Positions 1-7,474 of a stretch of DNA of 31,355 nt are shown piece by piece. Position 1 is the stretch's first letter. Every line of letters starts with the position of its first letter. The position numbers and the translations under genes are program-made. Below the pieces are notes generated by a model that saw only the letters and a list, made by a program, of their open reading frames with translations, was not told the DNA's origin and searched no databases. The stretch is from JBMOLL01 sp049325415 (GTDB taxonomy: Bacteria; Bacteroidota; Bacteroidia; Bacteroidales; GCA-2748055): contig JBMOLL010000130.1 of the NCBI GenBank assembly GCA_049325415.1, forward strand, positions 1-31,355. The letters are read 5' to 3'.

Positions 1-168
1 GGAGAGGGATTCACGTTGACGTCTTCGTTATACATTTTTGTTTGACAATATTGTTAAACGACTCTGCTAAAATAAAATTAAGAAACATACAAAGCAAGAA
101 TTGCAGGAAAAATTTTTCATGTTCGTTTCTTTTCAGGATATTTGGACCGACTCATAAAGCAAACCATC

Positions 169-1944
169 ATGAAAAAGAATCTGATCCTGCTCATTTTGCC
201 CCTGGCACTGTTTATTTCCTGCTCACCCAGGTCCAATCATGAGATTACGACACCGGAGATCCGTGAAGAAATTGCCTTTCTGGCTTCCGACAGTCTGAAA
301 GGCAGGTATCCCGGCACCCCGGAGGAGAAAGTTTTATCGTCGTATATTGCCGGTGAATTCCGGCATGCCGGGTTACGGCTTTATGAAAAAGACGGTTTGC
401 AGCCATTCCGGATCATACGCCATATCACCGCCGGTGAAGGAAACAGTCTTTCGGAAGGAGACAGCATTTTTTCGCTGAACATTGATTTTGCACCAATGCC
501 TTTCAGTTCAAACAGTGAACTTAAGGCCGGGGTTGTTTATGCAGGCTATGGTTTTGAATTCAAAAATGGTTCTGATAACTGGAACGACTATCAGGACCTG
601 GATGTAAAGGACAAGTGGGTTATGATCCTGAGGGGCAATCCGGAGCCTTCTGACCTGAGTTCAGTATTCATCAGTCATTCAGATGATCGCAGCAAAGCAC
701 TGAAAGCGGCTGACCATGGTGCCGCAGGGGTTATTTTTATTTCCGGCCCCGTCAATGATCCGGAGGGGAAGCTCCTCCCCCTGAAGGATAAGAAACCCGC
801 ACTTTCCATTCCCGTGATACAGCTCAGGCGTCCGTTATCCGATTATCTCCTTAAGAAAGCCGGCAAAGTTTCCACAGCTGAGCTGGAAAAAGAGACCGAC
901 TCGCTGAGAATACCGGGAGGTTTTGAGCTTGAAGGCCTTATCCTCTCTGGCTGCACCGAATTATTGCCGGATGCCGATGAAGCCTACAACACGATTGCTT
1001 TTTTACAGGGCAGCGATAAATTATTGCGCGACCAGTATGTACTCATCGGGGCTCATCATGATCATCTGGGAATGGGAGGACCGGGAAGTTCGTCCAGGAG
1101 GCAGGATACGATTGCCGTGCATTACGGTGCCGATGACAATGCATCGGGAGTTGCCGGTGTAATTGAGCTGGCAGGGAATCTTGTCACCCGCAAGCCGATG
1201 AGAAGCATGATCTTTTCCACTTTCAGCGGTGAGGAGATGGGTCTGCTTGGTTCGAGGTACCTGGTTGAAAATCCTCCTGTGGATATTCACTCCATCGTTG
1301 CCATGGTCAATCTCGACATGGTTGGCCGCCTTGATGAGGAAAGGACCCTCCAGGTGAACGGAGCAGGGACCTCTCCCCTTTTCAAGGCCCTGATTGATTC
1401 CGTGAACAGGAATTACGGTTTCAATATCAAAATTTCACGCGAAGGCTATGGTCCGTCCGACCATGCTTCTTTCTACGCCGCCGACATCCCGGTGCTTTTC
1501 CTTACCACCGGAGCACATCCCGATTATCACACTCCGGCCGACAGCTCCGGAAAGATAAATTATGAGGGCTGTCGCGAAGTATATGAATTTGCCTCCGATC
1601 TGGCTCTTTTACTGGCAAACACGCCCGATTCGATCCCTTTCACGGAGGCCGGTCCGAAAGTCAAGGCATCCTCTGCCGGCAGGTACGGCAGGATCACGCT
1701 GGGCATTATGCCCGATGCATCGTATGAGGGCAGTGATGGTTTGCCTGTATTGTTTGTTACCGAAGGTCGGCCGGCAGCAGTGGGCGGAATTCGCAAGGGC
1801 GACACCATAGTTGCGATTGAAGGAAAAATAGTTGGAAATGTTTACGATTACATGGAGCGGCTTGGGGGGCTGAGTGAAGGGCAAAGCCTTGTGGTCTCAG
1901 TAAAAAGAGAAGGTTCTGTATTGAACCTCCTCGTACAGTTATAA
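169..1944 (+). CDS. M28 family metallopeptidase lipoprotein with PA and PDZ domains
   Basis: This is a secreted zinc aminopeptidase of the M28 family, probably tethered to the envelope as a lipoprotein. I start it at the ATG at 169 rather than the TTG at 142, because the ATG gives a clean lipoprotein signal (MKKNLILLILPLALFISC) with the lipobox cysteine at residue 18. A protease-associated (PA) domain appears to lie between about residues 115 and 235, inserted before the catalytic half. Zinc-site motifs are GAHHDH near residue 295, YGADDNASG, STFSGEEMG, VNLDMVGR and the late SDHASF and HPDYHTPAD segments. The last roughly 90 residues look like a PDZ domain (GGIRKGDTIVAIEG). The product is about 591 residues, normal for Bacteroidota M28 proteins with this domain order. 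The membrane protein gene follows after 17 nt, so the two are probably co-transcribed. The exact substrate cannot be read from the sequence. Confidence 0.93.
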   Translation: MKKNLILLILPLALFISCSPRSNHEITTPEIREEIAFLASDSLKGRYPGTPEEKVLSSYIAGEFRHAGLRLYEKDGLQPFRIIRHITAGEGNSLSEGDSIFSLNIDFAPMPFSSNSELKAGVVYAGYGFEFKNGSDNWNDYQDLDVKDKWVMILRGNPEPSDLSSVFISHSDDRSKALKAADHGAAGVIFISGPVNDPEGKLLPLKDKKPALSIPVIQLRRPLSDYLLKKAGKVSTAELEKETDSLRIPGGFELEGLILSGCTELLPDADEAYNTIAFLQGSDKLLRDQYVLIGAHHDHLGMGGPGSSSRRQDTIAVHYGADDNASGVAGVIELAGNLVTRKPMRSMIFSTFSGEEMGLLGSRYLVENPPVDIHSIVAMVNLDMVGRLDEERTLQVNGAGTSPLFKALIDSVNRNYGFNIKISREGYGPSDHASFYAADIPVLFLTTGAHPDYHTPADSSGKINYEGCREVYEFASDLALLLANTPDSIPFTEAGPKVKASSAGRYGRITLGIMPDASYEGSDGLPVLFVTEGRPAAVGGIRKGDTIVAIEGKIVGNVYDYMERLGGLSEGQSLVVSVKREGSVLNLLVQL

Positions 1945-1961
1945 TATTAAAAATCAGGAAT

Positions 1962-2849
1962 ATGTTCTGGAAGAAAACGGGATTCTGGGTGCTTGCCGTG
2001 TTCATTTCTGCGGCAACTATGATCTATCAGAGAAAAACCGGACCCACCTACCCCAGGAGTTATGAACTGAGTGTTAATGGAGAGGCTCTGCAATTCAGCC
2101 TTCCCCGCTCACATGGAGGTGATGGAAACTGCACCGTGGCGATTGCCGCTCCGGAGCAGATCACCGGTAAACTGTTATACCGCAGATTTCCCGGAGAAAG
2201 TCCCTTCGACACGCTGTTAATGGAACGAAGTGGCGACAGTCTTTTTGCTGAATTGCCCCATCAGGCCCCTGCCGGAAAGCTTGAATACCATCTAGAGCTC
2301 TTCCATCAGGGAGAGAGACTGGATCTCGGGGATAAGGAAAATGTGGTCATACGGTTTAAGGGAGAAGTGCCTCTCTGGGCTCTTGTTCCACATATTCTGC
2401 TTATGATTTTCGCCATGTTGTGGTCGAATGCCACAGCCCTTTATGCTGCGGGCAAGTTACCACAATACAAAAAGCAGATGCGCTTTACTATCCTGCTTTT
2501 CCTTGCCGGAGGTTTTATTTTCGGCCCCATAGTGCAATACTATGCCTTCGGGGATTTCTGGACCGGCTGGCCTAACGGGAAGGATCTGACCGACAATAAG
2601 GTATTGATAGCCATTATTATCTGGCTGGCAGCCTGGCTATTGAACCGGAAAAGGGAACGTCGCTGGGCAGTAATCCTCGCTGCACTGATCCTCCTGGTAA
2701 TTTACCTGATTCCGCATAGCATGAACGGATCGGAGCTGGATTATGAAAGCGGACAGGTGGTCACCGGAGCACTTTTACTTCCTGTGGTGACCTACAACAG
2801 GTTTACCCGACGGCTTAAAAACGGTAGTAGATTCCTGTTTCGCCGGTGA
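1962..2849 (+). CDS. Hypothetical multi-pass membrane protein
   Basis: I do not recognise a named family. The 295-residue protein has one N-terminal hydrophobic segment (about residues 6-22), then an extracytoplasmic region of about 110 residues that looks beta-rich. At least four further membrane spans follow (about 132-155, 168-190, 208-225 and 232-250), with basic loops between them such as NRKRERR. The overall plan is an exported beta-sandwich-like domain anchored to a membrane bundle. It starts 17 nt after the M28 peptidase stop and is probably in the same transcript. Its last 35 nt overlap the 3' end of the convergent outer-membrane protein gene on the other strand, so the C-terminal tail (about 12 residues, rich in Arg) is encoded antisense to that gene. 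Confidence 0.8.
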   Translation: MFWKKTGFWVLAVFISAATMIYQRKTGPTYPRSYELSVNGEALQFSLPRSHGGDGNCTVAIAAPEQITGKLLYRRFPGESPFDTLLMERSGDSLFAELPHQAPAGKLEYHLELFHQGERLDLGDKENVVIRFKGEVPLWALVPHILLMIFAMLWSNATALYAAGKLPQYKKQMRFTILLFLAGGFIFGPIVQYYAFGDFWTGWPNGKDLTDNKVLIAIIIWLAAWLLNRKRERRWAVILAALILLVIYLIPHSMNGSELDYESGQVVTGALLLPVVTYNRFTRRLKNGSRFLFRR

Positions 2850-3309
2850 GATTCAGCATGGTCGTATTTTCATTGTTGTAATAAAAGGCCATTCCAAACA
2901 TCACATTGATGCCGAGTCGTTGTTTTATTACAAATTCCAGACCGGGACCGATGCCGGTAACGCTCATGAAGTAGGTATCGGGATCAGGAGCTGAATATTC
3001 ACTGTAGGAATCGAAGAAAAAATGTTGCCCCGCATAGGCAAAGAACCGGATCCAGCCGGCATCTTCAATGAGCCTCATCCCGGCCAGCCCAAAACTGATC
3101 ACCCCACCGTTCTCATCATAATAAGGTGCAAAGGTTGTTTGTACGCCCCAATTTCCGGGCCAGTAGCGAAAACTCAGACCATAACCGGTTGAGAATCCTG
3201 CAGCTGCGCCTATTCCGAATCTGTATGAAGGCTGCATTTCCTGGGCAGAGACCCGGATACCTGAAGATAAAAGCAGCACAAGCATTAAAAGGCCAAAGAG
3301 TTTTTTCAT
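2815..3309 (-). CDS. Outer-membrane beta-barrel-like protein, paralog of its neighbour
   Basis: This is a small exported protein of 164 residues with a Sec signal peptide (MKKLFGLLMLVLLLSSGIRVSAQ, cleavage probably after SA-Q). The mature part has alternating hydrophobic strands and ends in YYRF, a terminal aromatic as expected for outer-membrane barrels. It shares the block GFSTGYGLSFRYWPGNWG and a central GIGPGLEFVI with the neighbouring gene at 3320-3871, so the two are tandem paralogs. Ten nucleotides separate them and the pair is likely one transcript. Its 3' end overlaps the convergent membrane protein gene by 35 nt. The role is unknown; a small envelope barrel is as far as the sequence goes. 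Confidence 0.85.
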   Translation of the reverse strand: MKKLFGLLMLVLLLSSGIRVSAQEMQPSYRFGIGAAAGFSTGYGLSFRYWPGNWGVQTTFAPYYDENGGVISFGLAGMRLIEDAGWIRFFAYAGQHFFFDSYSEYSAPDPDTYFMSVTGIGPGLEFVIKQRLGINVMFGMAFYYNNENTTMLNLTGETGIYYRF

Positions 3310-3319
3310 ATCAGGCTGA

Positions 3320-3871
3320 TTAAAATCTGAAATAGAGCCCTGTTTCGGCGGTCAGAGCAATTTTGAACTTTTCATCTGTCGCAAAATCGGACCTGAAACC
3401 GAACATCAGGTTGTAGCTGAAGCGTTTACCGATCAGAAACTCAAATCCCGGCCCAATCCCTGTCAGCCAGCGATAATTATTTACCATCATCTGATTGCTG
3501 GCATAGGTAGGATTACCATATTCATCAAGAATCAGATTTCCGTTTGAGTCATGCAACAGCGGAAAGGTATAGGCTCTGTCAAATATAAGGTGATTACCAA
3601 GATACAGGTAGAGGTTAACCCAGCTCATTTCCTGGAGTCGAACCAGGGCTGTTGCACCAAAACTCGCATGTGCTTTTTGATATTCGAAATAGGGTGTTGT
3701 TGTAAGCTGGAAGCCCCAGCGCCCAGGCCAGTATCTGTAAGAGATGCCATAGCCTGTTGTAAAACCGGCAGCTCCGCCAATCTGGTTCTTGTATTCTGAG
3801 GTGAAATCCTTCTGTGCTGAAAGAGACAGGCATAATAGCAGGAGTACCTGAAGAAGCAGTATCTTTTTCAT
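3320..3871 (-). CDS. Outer-membrane beta-barrel-like protein, tandem paralog
   Basis: The product is an exported protein of 183 residues. I place the start at the ATG at 3869-3871, which gives the signal peptide MKKILLLQVLLLLCLSLSAQ; the longer frame from 3907 only adds an unlikely leader. The mature protein carries GFTTGYGISYRYWPGRWG and GIGPGFEFLIG, matching the smaller downstream paralog, and ends in LYFRF with the terminal Phe typical of barrels. Relative to the paralog it has a longer central loop (around LLHDSNGNLILDEYGNP), which would sit at the cell surface if this is a barrel. It is the first gene of the pair. The function is unknown. Confidence 0.85.
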   Translation of the reverse strand: MKKILLLQVLLLLCLSLSAQKDFTSEYKNQIGGAAGFTTGYGISYRYWPGRWGFQLTTTPYFEYQKAHASFGATALVRLQEMSWVNLYLYLGNHLIFDRAYTFPLLHDSNGNLILDEYGNPTYASNQMMVNNYRWLTGIGPGFEFLIGKRFSYNLMFGFRSDFATDEKFKIALTAETGLYFRF

Positions 3872-4174
3872 AGGCGACCTTTTAATCAAAGGTAAAAAAA
3901 GGAGCAATACGGGAGTGAATTCAAGGAAGAAAAAGTATATACCTCAAATTAAGACAATTAAAATCCATACTCTCAGTCGGTATAGTTTGCGTCCCTGCCC
4001 TCTTTTGATATCCCGGATCTCGCAATCGCGTTTCTGTGCCGGGTAAAGCCACAGACAATTATCTGCATATCCCTGGAAATCAACAGGTTTGCAAAGGTCT
4101 GACAAGCAGATTGTCAGCGTGTTTCTTTTTATTTCGGCTAAGGAGGGAGACTCCCTCAGGAATTACTCCGGGAA
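3872..4174. other. 303-nt intergenic stretch with two short dyads
   Basis: No gene is supported here. Two dyads stand out. One is CTGACAA-GCAGA-TTGTCAG at 4099-4117. The other is GAGGGAG-A-CTCCCTC at 4143-4157, which lies 18 nt past the stop of the DUF4956 gene. Either could help end transcription of the - strand DUF4956/VTC operon, but neither has a convincing U tract on that strand. The promoter of the barrel-protein pair should lie near 3900-3970, but I find no clear TAnnTTTG match there. Confidence 0.35.
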
Positions 4175-4870
4175 TCAATCGTCGTCATCGGAGATGCCGG
4201 TATCCAGATCATCGGAGAGGGAATTTGAAAGATTTTCAGGATTATAAAAGAAAACCCTGATCCTTGCGGTGTCGCGAAGGAAATCGATCCGGCCAATCTC
4301 AATACGGGAAATCTCGAGTCCGGTCCGTTCTTTCAGATCCTGGATCAGCTCAGCCCTTTTATCCGGTGTGATGAGGTTGATTTTTTCATAAATGATCGTT
4401 TTATGTCCTTCGCTGTTGATCATCCAAACCCGTTCCAGGTACCAGACAATGGCGATAAGGAGGAAGTTGGTCAGGATCAGTTCGGCATAGCTTACCTTCT
4501 TGTTGGCCAGTGAATTGATTACGGAAATCCCGATGATAAGGAACAGGTAGGTCATTTCCTTGATGGGTATCGGATTGGTCCGGTACCGGATGATCCCGAA
4601 AATGGCAAAAAGGCCCAGTGCAAAACCGATCTGGAGTTTAACATTTTCCAGAAGGAAACACATCATAAAGACTACGGCACTGATCAGCAGGTATGAAAAG
4701 AGATATTCCCTCCTTTTCGTCGCATGATAATAAAAACTATAGGAAAGGATAAATACAATGATAAAGTTCATCACGAAACGGACGACGAGTTCAAAGAAGT
4801 CGACCGTATTAATAATTTCAATTCCGAACAGCTGCGGTATTTCAAGAATTGGCAACAGATTTAAGGTCAT
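4175..4870 (-). CDS. DUF4956 domain-containing membrane protein
   Basis: This is a 231-residue integral membrane protein of the DUF4956 family. Four membrane spans are visible at about residues 27-47, 55-75, 80-95 and 107-140, with the characteristic segment GLFAIFGIIRYRTNPIPIKE between spans three and four. The C-terminal 75 residues are cytosolic-looking and end in a strongly acidic tail (SDDLDTGISDDDD). The gene overlaps the upstream VTC-domain gene by 29 nt, so translation is likely coupled. DUF4956 proteins are commonly found next to VTC-domain polyphosphate polymerases in bacteria. By inference it is the membrane partner of that enzyme, but the family has no settled biochemical function that I know of. 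Confidence 0.88.
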   Translation of the reverse strand: MTLNLLPILEIPQLFGIEIINTVDFFELVVRFVMNFIIVFILSYSFYYHATKRREYLFSYLLISAVVFMMCFLLENVKLQIGFALGLFAIFGIIRYRTNPIPIKEMTYLFLIIGISVINSLANKKVSYAELILTNFLLIAIVWYLERVWMINSEGHKTIIYEKINLITPDKRAELIQDLKERTGLEISRIEIGRIDFLRDTARIRVFFYNPENLSNSLSDDLDTGISDDDD

Positions 4871-5615
4871 TTCTGATGTGATTAAAAGTTATAAGTTGTT
4901 CTTTAAAGCGGTTCTGTTTGATCTGGTTTCCCAGGTAGGCCACAGCCATGCAGTACTTACTCATGGAGGAGGAAGTAATTTTCATGGATTCCAGTGTCCG
5001 GGCAATTTTTGAGCTATAGGCGTATTTATCCCTCTTTATTTCAGCGACAATGAGGTTCTGCATTTCCTGTTCCCCCTCATCACAGATCAGTTTGATATCG
5101 AAATCGAGGGTTGCCCTTTCTGTTTTATCCCTGTTAACCAGGGTAATCCTTTTAAAACTGTTCCCTGCCGAGACTGTCAGGGTACCGGGATCGAAAGGGA
5201 TCTGCTCCTTCAGGAAATTCTTTTCCTCATCGTTCAGAGTCGGGGTGAAATTCCGGGTCAGGATTCTCCTTTTGCTGGTTTTGCCTTTATTATCTTTGAA
5301 TTTTACTTCTACAAAGGCAATGTCCGAATTCAGGTAAATACGCTTACGAACTTTGTAACGGTTCAGTTTACCGTTGTGATGAGCAGTATACATCTTACGG
5401 TCGGGCGTGTCGAAATATACGGTATGGTATTCCTGATAAGGCATGGAGGCAACAGTCAGAACAAAATAGTCCCTGCTGATCCTTTTCAGGACCTCAGGAA
5501 ACCATGATTCATGAAAGGTGTACTTGGTATCGATCCGGTCCATCAGACGGACTCCCGAGATATCCTCAAGGCCAATAGGCTCGAATTCTCCTAAAATTTG
5601 TTCTTCCCCCGACAT
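4842..5615 (-). CDS. VTC-domain polyphosphate polymerase-like protein
   Basis: This protein belongs to the VTC family, whose yeast member Vtc4 polymerises phosphate from ATP inside a basic tunnel. I start it at 5615 (MSGEEQILGEF) instead of 5645. The tunnel-lining signature is present in order: RIDTKY (Lys31), YKVRKRIY (about 87-94), FVEVKFK (Glu103, Lys105, Lys107), a KRR cluster near 115, LDFDIK, VAEIKRDK and SSMSKYCMAV near the end. The length of about 257 residues fits a stand-alone VTC catalytic domain with no SPX domain, as in other bacteria. A TATTTTTG element at 5634-5641 is a good candidate -7 box for the VTC/DUF4956 pair. Polyphosphate synthesis is inferred from family membership. 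Confidence 0.88.
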   Translation of the reverse strand: MSGEEQILGEFEPIGLEDISGVRLMDRIDTKYTFHESWFPEVLKRISRDYFVLTVASMPYQEYHTVYFDTPDRKMYTAHHNGKLNRYKVRKRIYLNSDIAFVEVKFKDNKGKTSKRRILTRNFTPTLNDEEKNFLKEQIPFDPGTLTVSAGNSFKRITLVNRDKTERATLDFDIKLICDEGEQEMQNLIVAEIKRDKYAYSSKIARTLESMKITSSSMSKYCMAVAYLGNQIKQNRFKEQLITFNHIRNDLKSVANS

Positions 5616-5633
5616 GATGCAAAAAGCTTTGCA

Positions 5634-5666
5634 CAAAAATAACATTAATCTAACGTAAACTTCAAT
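5634..5666 (-). promoter_or_regulatory. Candidate Bacteroidota-type promoter for the VTC/DUF4956 operon
   Basis: Read on the - strand, TTG (part of ATTG, 5663-5666) is followed by a 21-nt spacer and then TATTTTTG (5634-5641), an exact match to TAnnTTTG. The predicted start would be about 10-15 nt upstream of the VTC start codon. This is motif matching only. Confidence 0.45.
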
Positions 5667-5677
5667 CCGGCTATTGT

Positions 5678-5708
5678 TTTGCGTCGATTAAAGGGATTAT
5701 TATCTTTA
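5678..5708 (+). promoter_or_regulatory. Candidate promoter for rubredoxin
   Basis: TTTG at 5678-5681, a 19-nt spacer and TATCTTTA at 5701-5708 match the Bacteroidota TTTG-N19-TAnnTTTG consensus with one mismatch. It lies 18 nt before the rubredoxin ATG. It is back to back with the candidate promoter of the divergent VTC operon. Confidence 0.45.
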
Positions 5709-5726
5709 AGCGTTAAAATAAATGCT

Positions 5727-5888
5727 ATGCGAAAATACCGTTGCACGGTTTGTGGATATACCTACGACCCCGAGGAAGGAGATCCCGACAGCGGGATTGC
5801 TCCCGGTACCCCATTTGAAGATATTCCCGATAACTGGTACTGCCCGGTTTGCGGGGTGAGTAAATCGGAGTTTGAACCGGCGGAATAA
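5727..5888 (+). CDS. Rubredoxin
   Basis: This is a 53-residue one-iron electron carrier of the cytosol. The two knuckles are CTVCGY (residues 6-11) and CPVCGV (around 39-44), giving the four cysteines that bind iron. The segment between them (YDPEEGDPDSGIAPGTPFED and DNWYCPVC) is the classic rubredoxin sequence. The ATG at 5727 gives the usual length; the frame extends upstream to 5679 with a non-conserved leader that I reject. Rubredoxins in anaerobes commonly pass electrons to rubrerythrin or superoxide reductase, and no such partner is in this window. Its stop lies only 2 nt from the stop of the convergent pepD gene. Confidence 0.95.
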   Translation: MRKYRCTVCGYTYDPEEGDPDSGIAPGTPFEDIPDNWYCPVCGVSKSEFEPAE

Positions 5889-5890
5889 TT

Positions 5891-7351
5891 CTATTTAGGG
5901 GGAATCGAGGCCAGTGTGCGCAGCAGCAGATCCCAGAATTTCTTCACCGATTCAATTTCAATCCGTTCATCAGGAGAGTGGGCGCCTTTTATAGTCGGCC
6001 CAAAGGATACCATGTCCAGATCGGGATATTTCTCAAGGAAAAGCCCGCATTCCAGCCCGGCATGAATAGCTCTCACAGCCGGATCCTTTCCAAACAGGGA
6101 GGTATAAGCTGAACGTGTGACCGCGAGTATCCGGCTTTCCGGATCGGGTTTCCAGCCCGGATAGCCATCGGAATGAATGACCTCAGCACCGGCAAGGGTA
6201 AAGAGTGCTTCGATACGGTCGGAGATATCCCTTTTGGCACTTTCAACCGAACTCCGCTGACTGGTCACCACTTCGATGAGGTCACCATCCTTCATTTTGA
6301 CTGATGCCAGGTTGGTGGAAGTCTCGACCAATCCGGGAATATCGTTGCTCCAGGAGATCACTCCGTGAGGTACGGCATAGATGGCCTGAAAGAATTTCCG
6401 CTGGAATTTTTTCCTGAAAGCGAATTCAGGAAGTGCGGTTTCTGTAAGTTCCATAAAGAAATCGGGTTCAACGGAAGCCAGTTCTTTCCTGATCATGGAA
6501 AAGAACGAATCGAAATAGACCCTGAGCAGCTCACTTACCTCATTCTCCATCACAATGACGGCCGATGCTTCCCTCGGTATGGCATTCCGGAGGTTGCCCC
6601 CGTCGATCTGGGCAAGCCGGATATCAAAGCGCTGATCGGCATTCCAAAGAAAACGGTTCAGAATTTTATTACTGTTTCCCAGGCCCTTATGAATTTCATC
6701 ACCGGAATGGCCGCCTTTAAGGCCTCCGACAAAGATACGCAGAGCTTTTTGGGTTCTGGGTATACGTTTTTTCCTGATCTGGAAACGGGCAATGGTATCC
6801 ATCCCTCCCGCGCAGCCAATAAAAAGTTCCCCTTCATCCTCCGAATCAAGATTCAGCAGTATTCTCCCTTTCAGAAAGCCTGGCTGCAGTGCAAGGGCCC
6901 CTGTCATGCCACTTTCCTCATCAACGGTAAAGAAACATTCCAGCGGTCCGTGTGGAAGGTCGTCTGAGGCGAGAATGGCCATGGCGGCAGCCAGTCCGAT
7001 ACTGTCATCAGCTCCGAGGGTTGTGCCCGTGGCCGTTACCCAGCCATTATCGATCCGGGCTTTTATCGGGTCCTTTTCAAAATCATGCACCACATCGGCA
7101 TTCTTCTCACATACCATGTCGACATGTCCCTGAAGGATAACCACGGGGAGGTTTTCATATCCTGCGGTGGCAGGTTTGCTAATCAGCAGGTTACCGACAG
7201 TATCCAGGCGATACGATAGTTTGTTTTTCTCAGCAAACTGCCTGAGGTATTCGATTATTTTTTCTTCTTTCTTAGAGGGTCTAGGAATCTTCAGAATCTC
7301 ATCAAAATATTGCCAAACCACACCTGGTTCTAAGCTCCTTATTTCTTGCAT
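5891..7351 (-). CDS. pepD: Aminoacyl-histidine dipeptidase (M20C)
   Basis: This is a cytosolic zinc dipeptidase of the M20C family, which splits Xaa-His and other dipeptides. The 486-residue length is typical for PepD. Metal-site motifs appear in order: QGHVDMV (His76, Asp78), LGADDSIG (Asp115), VDEESGMTGA (Glu145-Glu146), NLDSED (Asp169) and a late GAHSPDERIE with the last ligand histidine. The dimerisation or lid domain sits between about residues 200 and 380 (GGLKGGHSGDEIHKG). There is no signal peptide. It converges on rubredoxin with 2 nt between stops and is divergent from the isocitrate dehydrogenase-family gene across a 123-nt gap containing a dyad. Confidence 0.95.
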   Translation of the reverse strand: MQEIRSLEPGVVWQYFDEILKIPRPSKKEEKIIEYLRQFAEKNKLSYRLDTVGNLLISKPATAGYENLPVVILQGHVDMVCEKNADVVHDFEKDPIKARIDNGWVTATGTTLGADDSIGLAAAMAILASDDLPHGPLECFFTVDEESGMTGALALQPGFLKGRILLNLDSEDEGELFIGCAGGMDTIARFQIRKKRIPRTQKALRIFVGGLKGGHSGDEIHKGLGNSNKILNRFLWNADQRFDIRLAQIDGGNLRNAIPREASAVIVMENEVSELLRVYFDSFFSMIRKELASVEPDFFMELTETALPEFAFRKKFQRKFFQAIYAVPHGVISWSNDIPGLVETSTNLASVKMKDGDLIEVVTSQRSSVESAKRDISDRIEALFTLAGAEVIHSDGYPGWKPDPESRILAVTRSAYTSLFGKDPAVRAIHAGLECGLFLEKYPDLDMVSFGPTIKGAHSPDERIEIESVKKFWDLLLRTLASIPPK

Positions 7352-7374
7352 CGTTTACTTTAATTCAAAAAATG

Positions 7375-7396
7375 TTATGCAATATGTTTTGCATAA
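7375..7396. repeat. Dyad in the pepD/dehydrogenase divergent promoter region
   Basis: TTATGCAA (7375-7382) and TTGCATAA (7389-7396) form a perfect 8-bp inverted repeat around a 6-nt centre, 24 nt upstream of the pepD start. A - strand TATCTTTG (7445-7452) upstream of it is a candidate -7 box for pepD, which would put the dyad inside the pepD leader. It could be a repressor site or an RNA hairpin. Confidence 0.35.
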
Positions 7397-7474
7397 ATAT
7401 GATCTACATCAGGAATTGAGGATGATTATTTGTCATAATTTCGGCAAAGATAATCTATTATCTCATTTCTAATT

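Noticed and set aside
42..70. TTGACA at 42-47 with TGCTAA after 17 nt, resembling an E. coli-type promoter, and the palindrome ACAATATTGT at 45-54
   Set aside because: The -10 match is poor, the Bacteroidota promoter type differs, and a 10-bp palindrome in AT-rich DNA can arise by chance.
4036..4260. A 74-codon open frame on the + strand in the gap before the DUF4956 gene
   Set aside because: It runs into the antisense of the DUF4956 3' end and its Arg/Gly-rich product looks like translated noise.
6365..6967. A 200-codon open frame on the + strand
   Set aside because: It is antisense to pepD, has no motif and no start context.
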